A stretch of DNA of 64,000 nt, from NCBI RefSeq assembly GCF_016861695.1, contig NZ_BOLP01000016.1, positions 1 through 64,000 of the forward strand, written 5' to 3'. Origin of the DNA: Levilactobacillus andaensis (GTDB taxonomy: Bacteria; Bacillota; Bacilli; Lactobacillales; Lactobacillaceae). Positions 44,816 through 55,220 of the stretch are shown one piece after another; position 1 is the stretch's first letter, and each line of letters begins with the position of its first letter. A program made the position numbers and the translations under genes. Under the pieces are notes generated by a model. That model saw only the letters and a list, made by a program, of their open reading frames with translations. It made no database searches and had not been told where the DNA came from.

Positions 44816-46341
44816 TACTGATTGACCTCGGCAATGATGGATTTAATATCAACCTTGCCGTTGGGAGTCATCGGTAGGTTTTCTTTGTAGACGAAGCGCT
44901 GTGGAATCATGTATTCCATCATATCGCCGCCCTGTAAATTTTCCTTAATCGCCTTAGTTAAAGCTAATTCACTATCAAAGTTATGGTCGGCCGGAACGAC
45001 CCAGGCAATCAATTGACTCACCTTGTGGTTCCGGTCATACCGTGGTACTGCCACTCCCACTTGAATATGATCTTCTTGTGACAGGTAATGGTTGACCTCT
45101 TCTAATTCGATGCGGTAACCATGCAGCTTGATTTGGAAATCCGTTCGCCCACGATACATGATCAACCCGTTATCCAATTGGACACCCAAGTCGCCTGCCC
45201 GATAAACGGTTCGCCCGTTTAGTGGTACAAAGGCCTTAACTGTCTTCTCTGGATTGTTCAGGTAACCCTTGGACATCGATGGCCCGCAGATCAACAGCTC
45301 GCCCTCAGTTCCTACAGGCACTGGATTGAGTTGGTCATCGACCACCATAATTTCCGTATCACCCTTGGCATACCCAATTGGTAACCGGGGGTAATCGGCT
45401 AAGATTTGTTCGGTGATTTCCACCTGCGTTACGGCGACAGTCGTTTCCGTCGGGCCGTACGTATTGAAAATCCGGGCTGCTGGGAACCGTTTGTGTAAGT
45501 TCTGCGCCGTGGCGTGCGTTAATTCTTCACCACAGAACAGAAAACGGCTTAAGTTTGGATAATGGGCCGCGTCAAATGACGGTTCCATTAAGCAGATATC
45601 CACGAAAGATGGTGTGGATACCCAGACGTTTAAGTCCATTGTTGGCAAGGTTTCAAATAATTGCTTGAAGTTATCCGTAACGGCCTTTGGCAACGCCACT
45701 AGCGTTCCACCAGCAGCTAACGTTGGACCCCAGTCCATCACGGATAAGTCAAACGAGTATGGCGCCTGTGAGAGCGTCCGTGGCGCTGCTGGTAAAGCAA
45801 AGTCATCACTCAGCATCCAATTGACGTAGCTCAACAGATTAGCGTGTGAAATTTGAACCCCTTTAGGTTTCCCAGTTGTTCCGGACGTAAAGATGATATA
45901 GTAGTTCTCATCTCCGGTTACGCCATGGTCGACCTGATAGTCCACGGTCTGGTCAAAAATTTCGGCCAACGCGCTAGGCGTGATCACCGGTGTGGCCCCT
46001 AAAGTGGTTGGCAACTCACTCACAGCAATTGCTGCGGCAGGTTGCGCAATTTCGTTGATCGTCGTTACCCGTTCCAGTGGTGAATGCGTATCAATTGGCG
46101 CATATGCGTGACCACTCTTAACGACCCCTAAAAAGGTCGCCATCATATCAAACGTCTGACCCCCGAAAACCATAATCGGGGCTTCACGTGGCAACGACAA
46201 ACCGTCTAAGTGGGCTGCCAAAGCATCAGAACGTTGTTTTAATTCACCGTAAGTGTTCGTGTGTCCTAAATCATCATAAGCAATCCGCTGCGGATCACGT
46301 ACAGCGATTTCATCGATCGCCGTGATCATGTTTTTAATCAT
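44815..46341 (-). CDS. dltA: D-alanine--D-alanyl carrier protein ligase DltA
   Basis: 508 aa adenylation enzyme. It activates D-alanine with ATP and loads it on DltC. The A3 motif IIFTSGTTGKPKGVQISH, the A5 NTYGPTETTVAV, the A7 YRAGDLG and the catalytic Lys near the end (MTPNGKVDIKSI) are all present. The start is ATG 46341, with GGGGGG upstream. It follows dltX. Confidence 0.97.
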   Translation of the reverse strand: MIKNMITAIDEIAVRDPQRIAYDDLGHTNTYGELKQRSDALAAHLDGLSLPREAPIMVFGGQTFDMMATFLGVVKSGHAYAPIDTHSPLERVTTINEIAQPAAAIAVSELPTTLGATPVITPSALAEIFDQTVDYQVDHGVTGDENYYIIFTSGTTGKPKGVQISHANLLSYVNWMLSDDFALPAAPRTLSQAPYSFDLSVMDWGPTLAAGGTLVALPKAVTDNFKQLFETLPTMDLNVWVSTPSFVDICLMEPSFDAAHYPNLSRFLFCGEELTHATAQNLHKRFPAARIFNTYGPTETTVAVTQVEITEQILADYPRLPIGYAKGDTEIMVVDDQLNPVPVGTEGELLICGPSMSKGYLNNPEKTVKAFVPLNGRTVYRAGDLGVQLDNGLIMYRGRTDFQIKLHGYRIELEEVNHYLSQEDHIQVGVAVPRYDRNHKVSQLIAWVVPADHNFDSELALTKAIKENLQGGDMMEYMIPQRFVYKENLPMTPNGKVDIKSIIAEVNQ

Positions 46342-46395
46342 TATCTATCCCCCCCAAAGACTCCTCGGTTACATGGTTAGTTGTTGACCCCACAA

Positions 46396-46545
46396 CTAGA
46401 ACTCGTTGTAAATAAATGTCGAGTTGTTTAACCCACTGTAACCGTATAAATAAACTAATGCCATCAAAATTACAAAGTAGAACGCGGTCCAGCCAATGAA
46501 CGCGACCACAGGCTGATGCCAAATAGCCAGCCACTTTGCTCTCAT
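46396..46545 (-). CDS. dltX: DltX, small membrane protein of the dlt operon
   Basis: 49 aa, found by reading the minus strand upstream of dltA. The sequence starts MRAKWLAIWHQPVVAFIGW, has one transmembrane helix (residues ~13-36), and ends with a conserved C-terminal motif region STFIYNEF. DltX is required for D-alanylation in Bacilli, probably as an acceptor or connector peptide. ATG 46545 has GGGGGTG upstream. It is too short for standard open-frame lists. Confidence 0.9.
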   Translation of the reverse strand: MRAKWLAIWHQPVVAFIGWTAFYFVILMALVYLYGYSGLNNSTFIYNEF

Positions 46546-46785
46546 GAAATTCACCCCCAAAGTTTGCTAGCTCATTCGCCCCCGAAGCTAGCTGCCGATC
46601 GATCCTCAAGTCCGGGACTCATTTTCCCCGACGAATGACCCGTCCTTGAAGAGGAGTTCTGTGGCCCCTGCCACACTCCTTATGTTCTGAGGTTATCATT
46701 GCTACCAAGGGATTGCAAACAACACTACTCAACCTTAACGTTTTCTTTTCTTTTCAAAAATGCGGGATTACTTGTGGGACACAAA
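46546..46785. other. Upstream region of the dlt operon
   Basis: 240 bp between dltX and the dnaJ terminator. It must hold the dlt promoter on the minus strand, but no strong -35/-10 pair is evident; TTGTTT with TGATAA 18 bp away near 46695-46725 is a weak candidate. No regulator site is clear. Confidence 0.4.
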
Positions 46786-46818
46786 AAAGGCCGCTGAAAA
46801 TCTTCAGCAGCCTTGATA
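46784..46818 (-). terminator. Intrinsic terminator of the hrcA-grpE-dnaK-dnaJ operon
   Basis: AAGGCTGCTGAA pairs with TTCAGCGGCCTT (one G-U/mismatch) followed by TTTTTTG on the minus strand. Confidence 0.85.
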
Positions 46819-46849
46819 GATTAGTCATTATCGCACTTTCGTTTGTGGA

Positions 46850-47998
46850 CTAATTTTCATTGAATTTATCGCGCATTTTGTTAAATAAGTTACCTTTGCC
46901 ACTCCCTGTGACATTTTCGCCGCTAGCCTTCGCAAAGTCACGTAACGCGTCACGTTGCCCTTTGTTCAGGTTCTTTGGCGTGATGACCTTGACCGTCACG
47001 TGTTCGTCCCCGTTACCATTACCACGTAAACGAGGCGCACCCTTGCCATGCAGACGGAAAGTCGTCCCGCCTTGCGTACCAGCTGGCACCTTGAGCTTGA
47101 CATCACCGTGAACCGTCTTGACCGTCACATCGTCACCCAACGTGGCCTGCACGAAGGAAATCTCTTGATTAAAGTAGATTTCGGTGCCGTCACGCCGGAA
47201 GTCCTTGCTAGGTTCCACTTGGAAAATGATGAAGAGGTCGCCGTAACTACCGCCGTTTTGACCGGCTTCACCTTGACCTTGTAACCGCATTTGTTGACCG
47301 TCATCGACCCCGGCTGGGATGGTAACTTCAACTTCATGCCGTTCTTCTTCATGACCAGAACCGCCACAAGTTGGGCACTTTTCCTTGATTTCTTTACCAG
47401 TTCCGTGACAAACCGGGCAAGGTTGTTGACTCTGCATCCGGCCCAGTGGTGTGTTCGTTACCGTCGTCACGTAACCCGACCCATTACACCGTGAGCAGGT
47501 CTCCGGCGTGGTGCCTGGCTTGGCACCGTTACCGCCACAGGTATGACACTGGGCTTCACGGTTGTACTTGATCTTGGTCTTCTTCCCAAAGATGGCCTCT
47601 TCAAACTTCAAGTCCATCTGGTACTGAAGGTCCCGACCAGGCCGTGGTGCGTTAGGATTCCGCTGGCCACCACCGCCGCCAAAGAATTGGTTGAAAATGT
47701 CATCGAAACCGCCACCACTAAAGCCGCCGCCGAAGCCACCTTGTTGACCGCCACCGAAACCGCCAAAGCCGCCTTGAGCGCCATCGGCTGATCCGTATTG
47801 GTCGTAGTTCGCCCGTTTTTGTTCGTCACCTAAGACATCATAGGCGTCCTGAACCTCTTTGAATTTTTCAGCCGCGTCTGGGGCCTTGTTCAAATCTGGG
47901 TGATACTTCTTTGACAAGTGCCGATAGGCTTTCTTGATTTCTGCTTGGCTGGCATCTTTTGCAACGCCTAAAACGCCATATAAGTCCGATTGCGCCAT
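46850..47998 (-). CDS. dnaJ: Chaperone protein DnaJ
   Basis: 382 aa. DnaJ delivers substrates to DnaK and stimulates its ATPase. The J domain with HPD (KKYHPDLNK), the Gly/Phe-rich linker (residues ~70-115), and four CxxCxGxG zinc motifs ([32 protein letters not shown]) are complete. It follows dnaK by about 124 bp in the heat-shock operon. Confidence 0.97.
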   Translation of the reverse strand: MAQSDLYGVLGVAKDASQAEIKKAYRHLSKKYHPDLNKAPDAAEKFKEVQDAYDVLGDEQKRANYDQYGSADGAQGGFGGFGGGQQGGFGGGFSGGGFDDIFNQFFGGGGGQRNPNAPRPGRDLQYQMDLKFEEAIFGKKTKIKYNREAQCHTCGGNGAKPGTTPETCSRCNGSGYVTTVTNTPLGRMQSQQPCPVCHGTGKEIKEKCPTCGGSGHEEERHEVEVTIPAGVDDGQQMRLQGQGEAGQNGGSYGDLFIIFQVEPSKDFRRDGTEIYFNQEISFVQATLGDDVTVKTVHGDVKLKVPAGTQGGTTFRLHGKGAPRLRGNGNGDEHVTVKVITPKNLNKGQRDALRDFAKASGENVTGSGKGNLFNKMRDKFNEN

Positions 47999-48122
47999 CT
48001 TTTTCCTCCCAATCCATTCCGAAATTTTTCGCTACTAGTAAGAATAGCATACTCGAAACAAAAAGCCAAAGCCCCACGGACTCTGACTTCTTGTCTGAAC
48101 TCTCTTAAGCCAATGGAACGGA

Positions 48123-50012
<1,890 letters not shown>

Positions 50013-50031
50013 TTATAGTTTATTTATAAAT

Positions 50032-50637
50032 TTATTGTGCAACGACGACCATTGCTGGCCGTAAAACTCGATCTTTCAATAGGTAACCCTTTTGGAGCAC
50101 CTTGACCACTGTATCGGCCGTTTGCCCGTCTTCAACGGGAACCGACTGGACGGCTTGGTGCTGGGTGGGGTCAAACTTCTGACCGATGGCGGAAATTTCC
50201 GTCACGTTGTTACGCTTCAAAGCGTCTTCCAAATGATCATAGGTCATTTGAACACCCTTTTGTAGTTGTGCAGCGGTCTCATCCGTTGCTTCCACTGCCA
50301 AGGCGCGTTCCAGATTATCAATCACGGGAAGCACGTCCTTGGCGAGCTGCTGACCATCATACTTGATCAACGTGGCCTGTTCCTTTTGGAAACGGGTCTG
50401 CATGTTCTGCACTTCAGCTTCGGCTCGGAGATACTTATCTTCAAAGTCACTGGCCTTTTGTTTCAGTGCAGCGACCTCGGCAGCCGTTGCTACTGGCTTA
50501 GCAGCTTCAGTAGCGGCCTTCGAGTCGGTCTTTGGTTGGTCTTTTGCTTGCGCATCCTTGGCTTTGCCAGCGGATTGCTGTGCGGCGGCTTTAGTCGCCG
50601 TTTGGTCATCAGTGGACGGTTGTTGCTTGTCAGCCAC
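50032..50637 (-). CDS. grpE: Nucleotide exchange factor GrpE
   Basis: 201 aa. GrpE dimers release ADP from DnaK. A long Ala/Lys/Gln-rich low-complexity N-terminus (residues ~1-55) is followed by a coiled coil ([30 protein letters not shown]) and the C-terminal beta domain ([32 protein letters not shown]). It follows hrcA by 18 bp. Confidence 0.95.
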   Translation of the reverse strand: MADKQQPSTDDQTATKAAAQQSAGKAKDAQAKDQPKTDSKAATEAAKPVATAAEVAALKQKASDFEDKYLRAEAEVQNMQTRFQKEQATLIKYDGQQLAKDVLPVIDNLERALAVEATDETAAQLQKGVQMTYDHLEDALKRNNVTEISAIGQKFDPTQHQAVQSVPVEDGQTADTVVKVLQKGYLLKDRVLRPAMVVVAQ

Positions 50638-50655
50638 GATAAAACCTCCCTTTCT

Positions 50656-51693
50656 TTACTCGTCGTAAAACCGGTAGTAATCCAGTAGTTTTTTCGCGAG
50701 CTCTTCACGAAACGCACCGACAATTCCCAGCATTCGCGAATATGGCATTCGTGTTGGGCCTAGAATGGCGATCATGCCGCGGCCATGCTGGTTCACATCG
50801 TAAGTGGCGGTAATCAAGCTAAAGTTGCGTAACGCATCGTTGGTCATCTCGTTACCGATCTGAACGGAAATTTTATCGTCCGGTCGGCCCAAGACGTTGG
50901 CAATGTCGTCGGTCTTATCGATCAACGAATACAACGACTTCAGTGAATCCACATCGCTATCCTGTGAGAAGTTCAACAGGTTGAGCCGGCCGCCAACGTA
51001 GAAACGTTCTTGGGCTGCTCTGGTCAAAACATCACCGAAGATATCCAAGAACCCTTGAGGACTCTGGAGATAATTGGCGATCTTCATCGGAATATCTGCC
51101 TGTAACTTCTTCACCACTTCTGGTAACGTCAAGCCGACCAATTGATCATTGATCAAGCGGACGACTGCTTCCAGCTGGTCACCGGTGACGGACTCGTTGA
51201 CGTCAAACGTCTGGTTCTCCACGTCACCACTGTCGGTGACTAGGATGGCCATGACTTGCCGTTTCCCTAATGGGACTAAACGAAACCCGCTGAGGCGACT
51301 ATCTTTTAATTCCGGCTTCAAGGTGAACGCCGTGTAACTCGTCAGGTTGGAAAGAATCGTCGCGGACTGCGAAATAATTTCGTCGATCTTATGAAAATCC
51401 CCACCCAATGACGACTGAATCACGTCCATATCGTTGGGCCGCAATGGATCCGGCTTGACTAAATGGTCGACGTAATACCGGTAGCCTTCGACCGAAGGAA
51501 TCCGACCAGAAGACGAGTGGGTCTTTTTAATCAGGCCCAACTCTTCCAGCGCCGCCATCTCATTACGAATTGTCGCTGAGCTTACGTGGATGGGCAACTG
51601 CTTGGCTAGTGCCTTTGACCCCACCGGAACCCCGGTGTTAGTAAAGTCGCGGACAACGGCTCGCAGAATCATCATTTGTCTTTCTGAAAGCAT
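50656..51693 (-). CDS. hrcA: Heat-inducible transcription repressor HrcA
   Basis: 345 aa from ATG 51693, preceded by AAAGGGGTG; the 12 extra codons upstream overlap the CIRCE operator. The N-terminal winged helix (LSERQMMILRAVVRDFTNTGVPVGSKAL, IHVSSATIRNEMAALEELGLI) binds CIRCE, and the GAF-like and dimerisation domains follow (ATYDVNQHGRGMIAILGPTRMPYSRMLG). HrcA represses this operon in the absence of stress, with GroEL as its usual co-factor. Confidence 0.96.
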   Translation of the reverse strand: MLSERQMMILRAVVRDFTNTGVPVGSKALAKQLPIHVSSATIRNEMAALEELGLIKKTHSSSGRIPSVEGYRYYVDHLVKPDPLRPNDMDVIQSSLGGDFHKIDEIISQSATILSNLTSYTAFTLKPELKDSRLSGFRLVPLGKRQVMAILVTDSGDVENQTFDVNESVTGDQLEAVVRLINDQLVGLTLPEVVKKLQADIPMKIANYLQSPQGFLDIFGDVLTRAAQERFYVGGRLNLLNFSQDSDVDSLKSLYSLIDKTDDIANVLGRPDDKISVQIGNEMTNDALRNFSLITATYDVNQHGRGMIAILGPTRMPYSRMLGIVGAFREELAKKLLDYYRFYDE

Positions 51694-51709
51694 CACAATC
51701 ACCCCTTTT

Positions 51710-51736
51710 TTAGCACTCAAACAATACAAGTGCTAA
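51710..51736. promoter_or_regulatory. CIRCE operator 1
   Basis: TTAGCACTC-N9-AAGTGCTAA, one base different from the consensus TTAGCACTC-N9-GAGTGCTAA. It lies between the promoter and the hrcA ribosome binding site, where bound HrcA would block transcription. Confidence 0.95.
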
Positions 51737-51747
51737 GACACATATAT

Positions 51748-51776
51748 AATGTAGCAAAACCCGGTTTTGAAGTCAA
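51748..51776 (-). promoter_or_regulatory. Promoter of hrcA-grpE-dnaK-dnaJ
   Basis: On the minus strand TTGACT (-35, 51771-51776) and TACATT (-10, 51748-51753) are separated by 17 bp. The promoter is bracketed by the two CIRCE sites. Confidence 0.85.
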
Positions 51777-51793
51777 GAAATCTGGTAGACTTT

Positions 51794-51820
51794 TTAGCAA
51801 TCTCTGCTATTAAGTGCTAA
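51794..51820. promoter_or_regulatory. CIRCE-like operator 2 (degenerate)
   Basis: TTAGCAATC-N9-AAGTGCTAA. One arm matches CIRCE well and the other differs at two positions. It lies upstream of the -35 box. Whether HrcA binds it is not shown. Confidence 0.65.
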
Positions 51821-51876
51821 AAAAGTTTCGTTTGGCGAGAAATTAGCGGTATTTCCAATTAAAGACACTAAAACAG

Positions 51877-52067
51877 CCGCGCTCCGGCTGCCAGGGATTC
51901 CGCCTGCTGTAGGGACGCTCCGGACTGAGGGGCGGTCCTCCGACTCGATTTGAAGCGACGAAAATCACGTATCTTCAAGGTCGCCCATGTTGTAGGCTAG
52001 CAAAGAACGCCAGCCAACAACATTACCACGGCCGGCTACATCCCTGGCCTCCTACGGCTCTGATTGT
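51877..52067 (-). repeat. Structured intergenic repeat family B, copy B4 (reverse)
   Basis: A full-length family B element on the minus strand in the 680-bp gap between hrcA and ribF. Read in element orientation, the closing helix is GCCAGGGAT with ATCCCTGGC. The central stem is ATGTTGTtGGCTGGC with GCTAGCCtACAACAT, with a T-T mismatch at the same place as in B1. The second hairpin is CTTGAAG with CTTCAA. The third-hairpin module is the TCGGAGGACCG type shared with B2 and B6. Confidence 0.88.
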
Positions 52068-52313
52068 TTTTTCCATAACGTAGTTTGCATTCTGGGTGTG
52101 CTCAAACTTTCTAGCTAGGCCTACAACAACCCTATCCGTGAGCATAAACTAGGCTCTAGAAGCTCAGGGGTGTCATTCTACCCAACCGGCAGTAATTCTG
52201 CCACTAATCTATCAAACAGCCTATTTTGGCATTTGAATTTGTTCTGGGTAAAAATTATATATTCTAAGCCATACCTATTGATTGAATCAGTGGGCCTACC
52301 AATAACTTTCCAT

Positions 52314-52372
52314 AAAAAAAGTGACCATCTCCACCGACCTGCTCGGCCGCAAAGACAATCACTTCACTCATT
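52314..52372 (-). terminator. Intrinsic terminator of ribF
   Basis: On the minus strand AGTGATTGTCT can pair (with mismatches) with AGATGGTCACT, and the hairpin is followed by TTTTTTT. The stretch 52068-52313 has no other visible feature. Confidence 0.7.
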
Positions 52373-52373
52373 T

Positions 52374-53327
52374 CTAAATTTTATTGGCCACGCCTTGGAA
52401 ATAGTCGCGGGTATCAGCTTCATCTTGCTTCAATTGGGCTACCAGGGGATCAACGCCAGCGAATTTAACTTCGCCGCGTAACCGATGGTGCCACTCCACT
52501 TCGACCGGCTCACCGTACAGATTACCTTGGAAGTCGAGCAGATTCATTTCGACCGTAATTGGCCGGTCATCGCCGAAGGTCACGTTATGACCGACGGACA
52601 CCATCCCCGGATACCAGATGGCGCCAACTTTTAACCGGGCCGTGTAGATACCAATTCCGGGAATCCACTCATTTTCTGGCGTCATCACGTTTGCCGTCGG
52701 ATAGCCAATCGTCCGTCCCCGGGCTTCACCGTGAACGACGAGGCCGGTCGACCGATACGTATAGCCCAGCAACTGGTTGACCATATCAATGTCACCGGCC
52801 TTCATCGCTTGACGAATCCGACTGGAGCTGATTTTTTCGTGGTCACTGGCCTCTTCGGCAACCGTTTCGACCTCAAAGCGTCCCTGCGCGTATTCGGGTA
52901 AACGGGCCATCGTTGCCACGTCCTTTTTCCCGTACGTGTGGTCAAAACCCGCCACGGCCACGATTGTATGGAATCCAACCAAATAGTGGTCAACGAACTC
53001 CTGGGGTGTCTGCGCAGCGAATTCACCGGTATAGTTAACTAAAAAGACCCGGTCAACGCCCAGCCGATCCAGTTGATGCATTTTACGGTCCGTTGTGCTT
53101 AAATATTTACGGTCATCGGCTTCCAGTGGCCGATAGACCAACGCCGGATGATGGTCGTAGGTCAATACGGCTAATTTAACCCCCTTGGCCTGAGCAATCG
53201 TTTTTGCCCGTTCAATGACCGCCTGATGACCCAAGTGAACGCCATCAAAGAAACCCATGGCGAGGACGACTGGCTCATCAGGAATCTGACGTGAATCTAA
53301 TGGATGATGTATGCGTATAACTTCCAT
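52374..53327 (-). CDS. ribF: Bifunctional riboflavin kinase/FAD synthetase
   Basis: 317 aa. RibF converts riboflavin to FMN and FAD. The N-terminal adenylyltransferase domain has VLAMGFFDGVHLGHQAVI and ISSSRIRQAM, and the C-terminal kinase domain has GEARGRTIGYPTANV and ITVEMNLLDFQGNLYGEPVEVEWHHRLRGEVKF. It follows truB by 22 bp, the usual truB-ribF pair. Confidence 0.96.
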   Translation of the reverse strand: MEVIRIHHPLDSRQIPDEPVVLAMGFFDGVHLGHQAVIERAKTIAQAKGVKLAVLTYDHHPALVYRPLEADDRKYLSTTDRKMHQLDRLGVDRVFLVNYTGEFAAQTPQEFVDHYLVGFHTIVAVAGFDHTYGKKDVATMARLPEYAQGRFEVETVAEEASDHEKISSSRIRQAMKAGDIDMVNQLLGYTYRSTGLVVHGEARGRTIGYPTANVMTPENEWIPGIGIYTARLKVGAIWYPGMVSVGHNVTFGDDRPITVEMNLLDFQGNLYGEPVEVEWHHRLRGEVKFAGVDPLVAQLKQDEADTRDYFQGVANKI

Positions 53328-53349
53328 GGTGGACTTCCTTTACTGAGAA

Positions 53350-54258
53350 TTAATTAACCGTAAACATTTTTAGTGGTTTATATTGCTTTTTTTCTGGCAC
53401 CCATTGGTACAGGCACTTCGTCTGGCCCTGATAAGTCAACGCGACAACTGGTGCCGTGCTAGCCATTTCCTCGGGCGTTAGAAAGACGCCATTTTTGACC
53501 AGTCCCCACAACTTGTCGGAAAGCGCCACATGCGGGTAATCCTGCAGGGCGTAGTCGATGGGCCGTAAAATCGTGCTCAGGTCATCGGCGGCCATCGCAG
53601 CTTCAACTTGCGCCAAGGTCACCGTCTGGTCCAACGTAAACCCACCGCTCTTATGCCGTGTCAAAGAGGCCATAACGGCCGGAACACCCAACTGCCGGCC
53701 CAAGTCGACAGCCAGTGTCCGCACGTAGGTCCCTTTCGAGCACGCCACTTCAAATGCCACCGTCTGCGTACCAGGGTCGGCGTCAAACGTCCCAGCGTCT
53801 GCCAGCGTAAAGTGCTCCACGGTAATCGTCCGCGTTGGCCGCTCAACCGATTCACCAGCTCTGGCGTACTCATATAACTTCCGACCATTCACCTTGACCG
53901 CCGAATACATCGGTGGTGTCTGTTGAATCGTCCCCGTCAGTTTAGCAGTTGCTGCCGTCAACTGGTCCAAAGTGAACGCTTGCGTCAGCGGTTGCTTGTC
54001 AATAACATCCCCATCGAGGTCCTCGGTGGTCGTTGCCAAGCCCAGAGTGACGGTCCCGCGGTACATTTTTCCGGAGCCCATTAGGTAAGGTACAACCTTC
54101 GTCGCAGAACCAATACAGATAGGCAAAACGCCATCGACGCTGGGATCCAACGTCCCACTATGACCGACTTTCTTCGTGTGTAAAATGTGACGTAGCTTAG
54201 CGACACAGTCAAAACTGGTCAAGCCACGTTCTTTGTACAGGGGAATAATCCCGTCCAT
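53350..54258 (-). CDS. truB: tRNA pseudouridine(55) synthase
   Basis: 302 aa. TruB makes pseudouridine 55 in the T loop of tRNAs. The start GIIPLYKERGLTSFDCVAKLRHIL is typical, and the catalytic Asp is in GHSGTLDPSVDGVLPICIG. Further motifs are YSAVKVNGRKLYEYARAGE and CSKGTYVRTLAVDLG. It is cotranscribed with ribF; a 590-bp gap separates it from rbfA. Confidence 0.96.
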   Translation of the reverse strand: MDGIIPLYKERGLTSFDCVAKLRHILHTKKVGHSGTLDPSVDGVLPICIGSATKVVPYLMGSGKMYRGTVTLGLATTTEDLDGDVIDKQPLTQAFTLDQLTAATAKLTGTIQQTPPMYSAVKVNGRKLYEYARAGESVERPTRTITVEHFTLADAGTFDADPGTQTVAFEVACSKGTYVRTLAVDLGRQLGVPAVMASLTRHKSGGFTLDQTVTLAQVEAAMAADDLSTILRPIDYALQDYPHVALSDKLWGLVKNGVFLTPEEMASTAPVVALTYQGQTKCLYQWVPEKKQYKPLKMFTVN

Positions 54259-54693
54259 GATGGAGCCTCCGCTTCTTTACTTTTAATCATTATTTTAATT
54301 ATCGCGCTAAACCTGAGTCGCCGATGCGTCATCACGACTCACAATTCAGTGACAGTCTCGATCACGAGTGACCACTAAAAAACGTGCCCACACGTGGCGT
54401 AACATTTAGTTTACCACAAGTTCCCGTCTCATCGCTACTTTGGCAAGCTCTGGTGGCTTTCTACAGGGAAAATTCCCCAAGCCTGGGCTGAACGATGGCC
54501 TGCCCACTCCATTCAACCGAATTGAAACAGTACAGGTGTGACGTGAATTTTTGCAAACCATCACCGAGTGTACACTTCTCTCGGCTTATACAAACGTTGT
54601 TAGGCCACTACAAAACAACCACCAAAGTTGTCACGCATAACATTGGTAGCTCAAACCATTGGCACGTTAGCCAACAATTTCTATTGAAGCCAC

Positions 54694-54769
54694 CAATCAG
54701 AGTCGGAGGATCGCCCCATAGTCCGGAGCGTCCCCACAGCAGGCGGAATCCCTGGCAGCCGGAGTGCGG
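54694..54769 (+). repeat. Family B repeat, internally deleted copy B6
   Basis: It keeps the first nine bases of family B (CAATCAGAG) joined directly to the third-hairpin module TCGGAGGATCGCC and the whole right end (CCCCACAGCAGGCGG...GAGTGCGG). The left arm, central hairpin and second hairpin are lost. In full copies a GAGCCGGAGGA near the left end and GAGTCGGAGGA in the third module form a direct repeat of about 11 bp, so deletion between them explains this copy. It lies in the 54259-54848 gap; a short match to the family A right end (CTCTCGGCTTATAC, 54578-54591) lies upstream. Confidence 0.8.
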
Positions 54770-54801
54770 CAATCTCCTCCAACGTAACTATCGCTGCAAA
54801 C

Positions 54802-54838
54802 AAAAAAGGCATTGATCATAACCGACCAATGCCTTTTG
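54802..54838 (-). terminator. Intrinsic terminator after rbfA
   Basis: AAAAGGCATTG pairs with CAATGCCTTTT. On the minus strand it is followed by TTTTTTG. It is 11 bp after the rbfA stop codon and closes the nusA operon. Confidence 0.85.
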
Positions 54839-54848
54839 TATACCGCAA

Positions 54849-55199
54849 TTACTCGCGGTGATGAAGTTCATTTAAGAGTTCATCGATATGACTACCGTAA
54901 CGAACTGACGAATCCTGTTCGAAAACCAGTTCTGGCGTCTTATAGATGCTCAAGCGTGAGCCCAATTCAGAGCGAATCAGACCAGTGGCTTTGTTCAGCC
55001 CCTGTTGGGTCTTCTCAGCGGAAGACGCCTTGTCTGACAAAATGCTGTAGTAAATTGTGGCTTGCTGCAAGTCACCAGTGACTTCCACACCAGTAACGGT
55101 GACACCCTCGACCCGCGGATCGCGGACACGCTTTAGTAAAATATCCGTAACTTCCCGTTGGATTTCTTGTTCCAACCGGCCAACTCGATATTGTGCCAT
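54849..55199 (-). CDS. rbfA: 30S ribosome-binding factor RbfA
   Basis: 116 aa. RbfA helps mature the 16S 5' end in the 30S subunit and is linked to cold adaptation. Its KH-like fold is marked by YRVGRLEQEIQREVTDILLKRVRDPR and VTGVEVTGDLQQATIYYSIL. It is the last gene of rimP-nusA-ylxR-ylxQ-infB-rbfA. Confidence 0.96.
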   Translation of the reverse strand: MAQYRVGRLEQEIQREVTDILLKRVRDPRVEGVTVTGVEVTGDLQQATIYYSILSDKASSAEKTQQGLNKATGLIRSELGSRLSIYKTPELVFEQDSSVRYGSHIDELLNELHHRE

Positions 55200-55220
55200 A
55201 GACGTTTTGCCTCCGAATCT

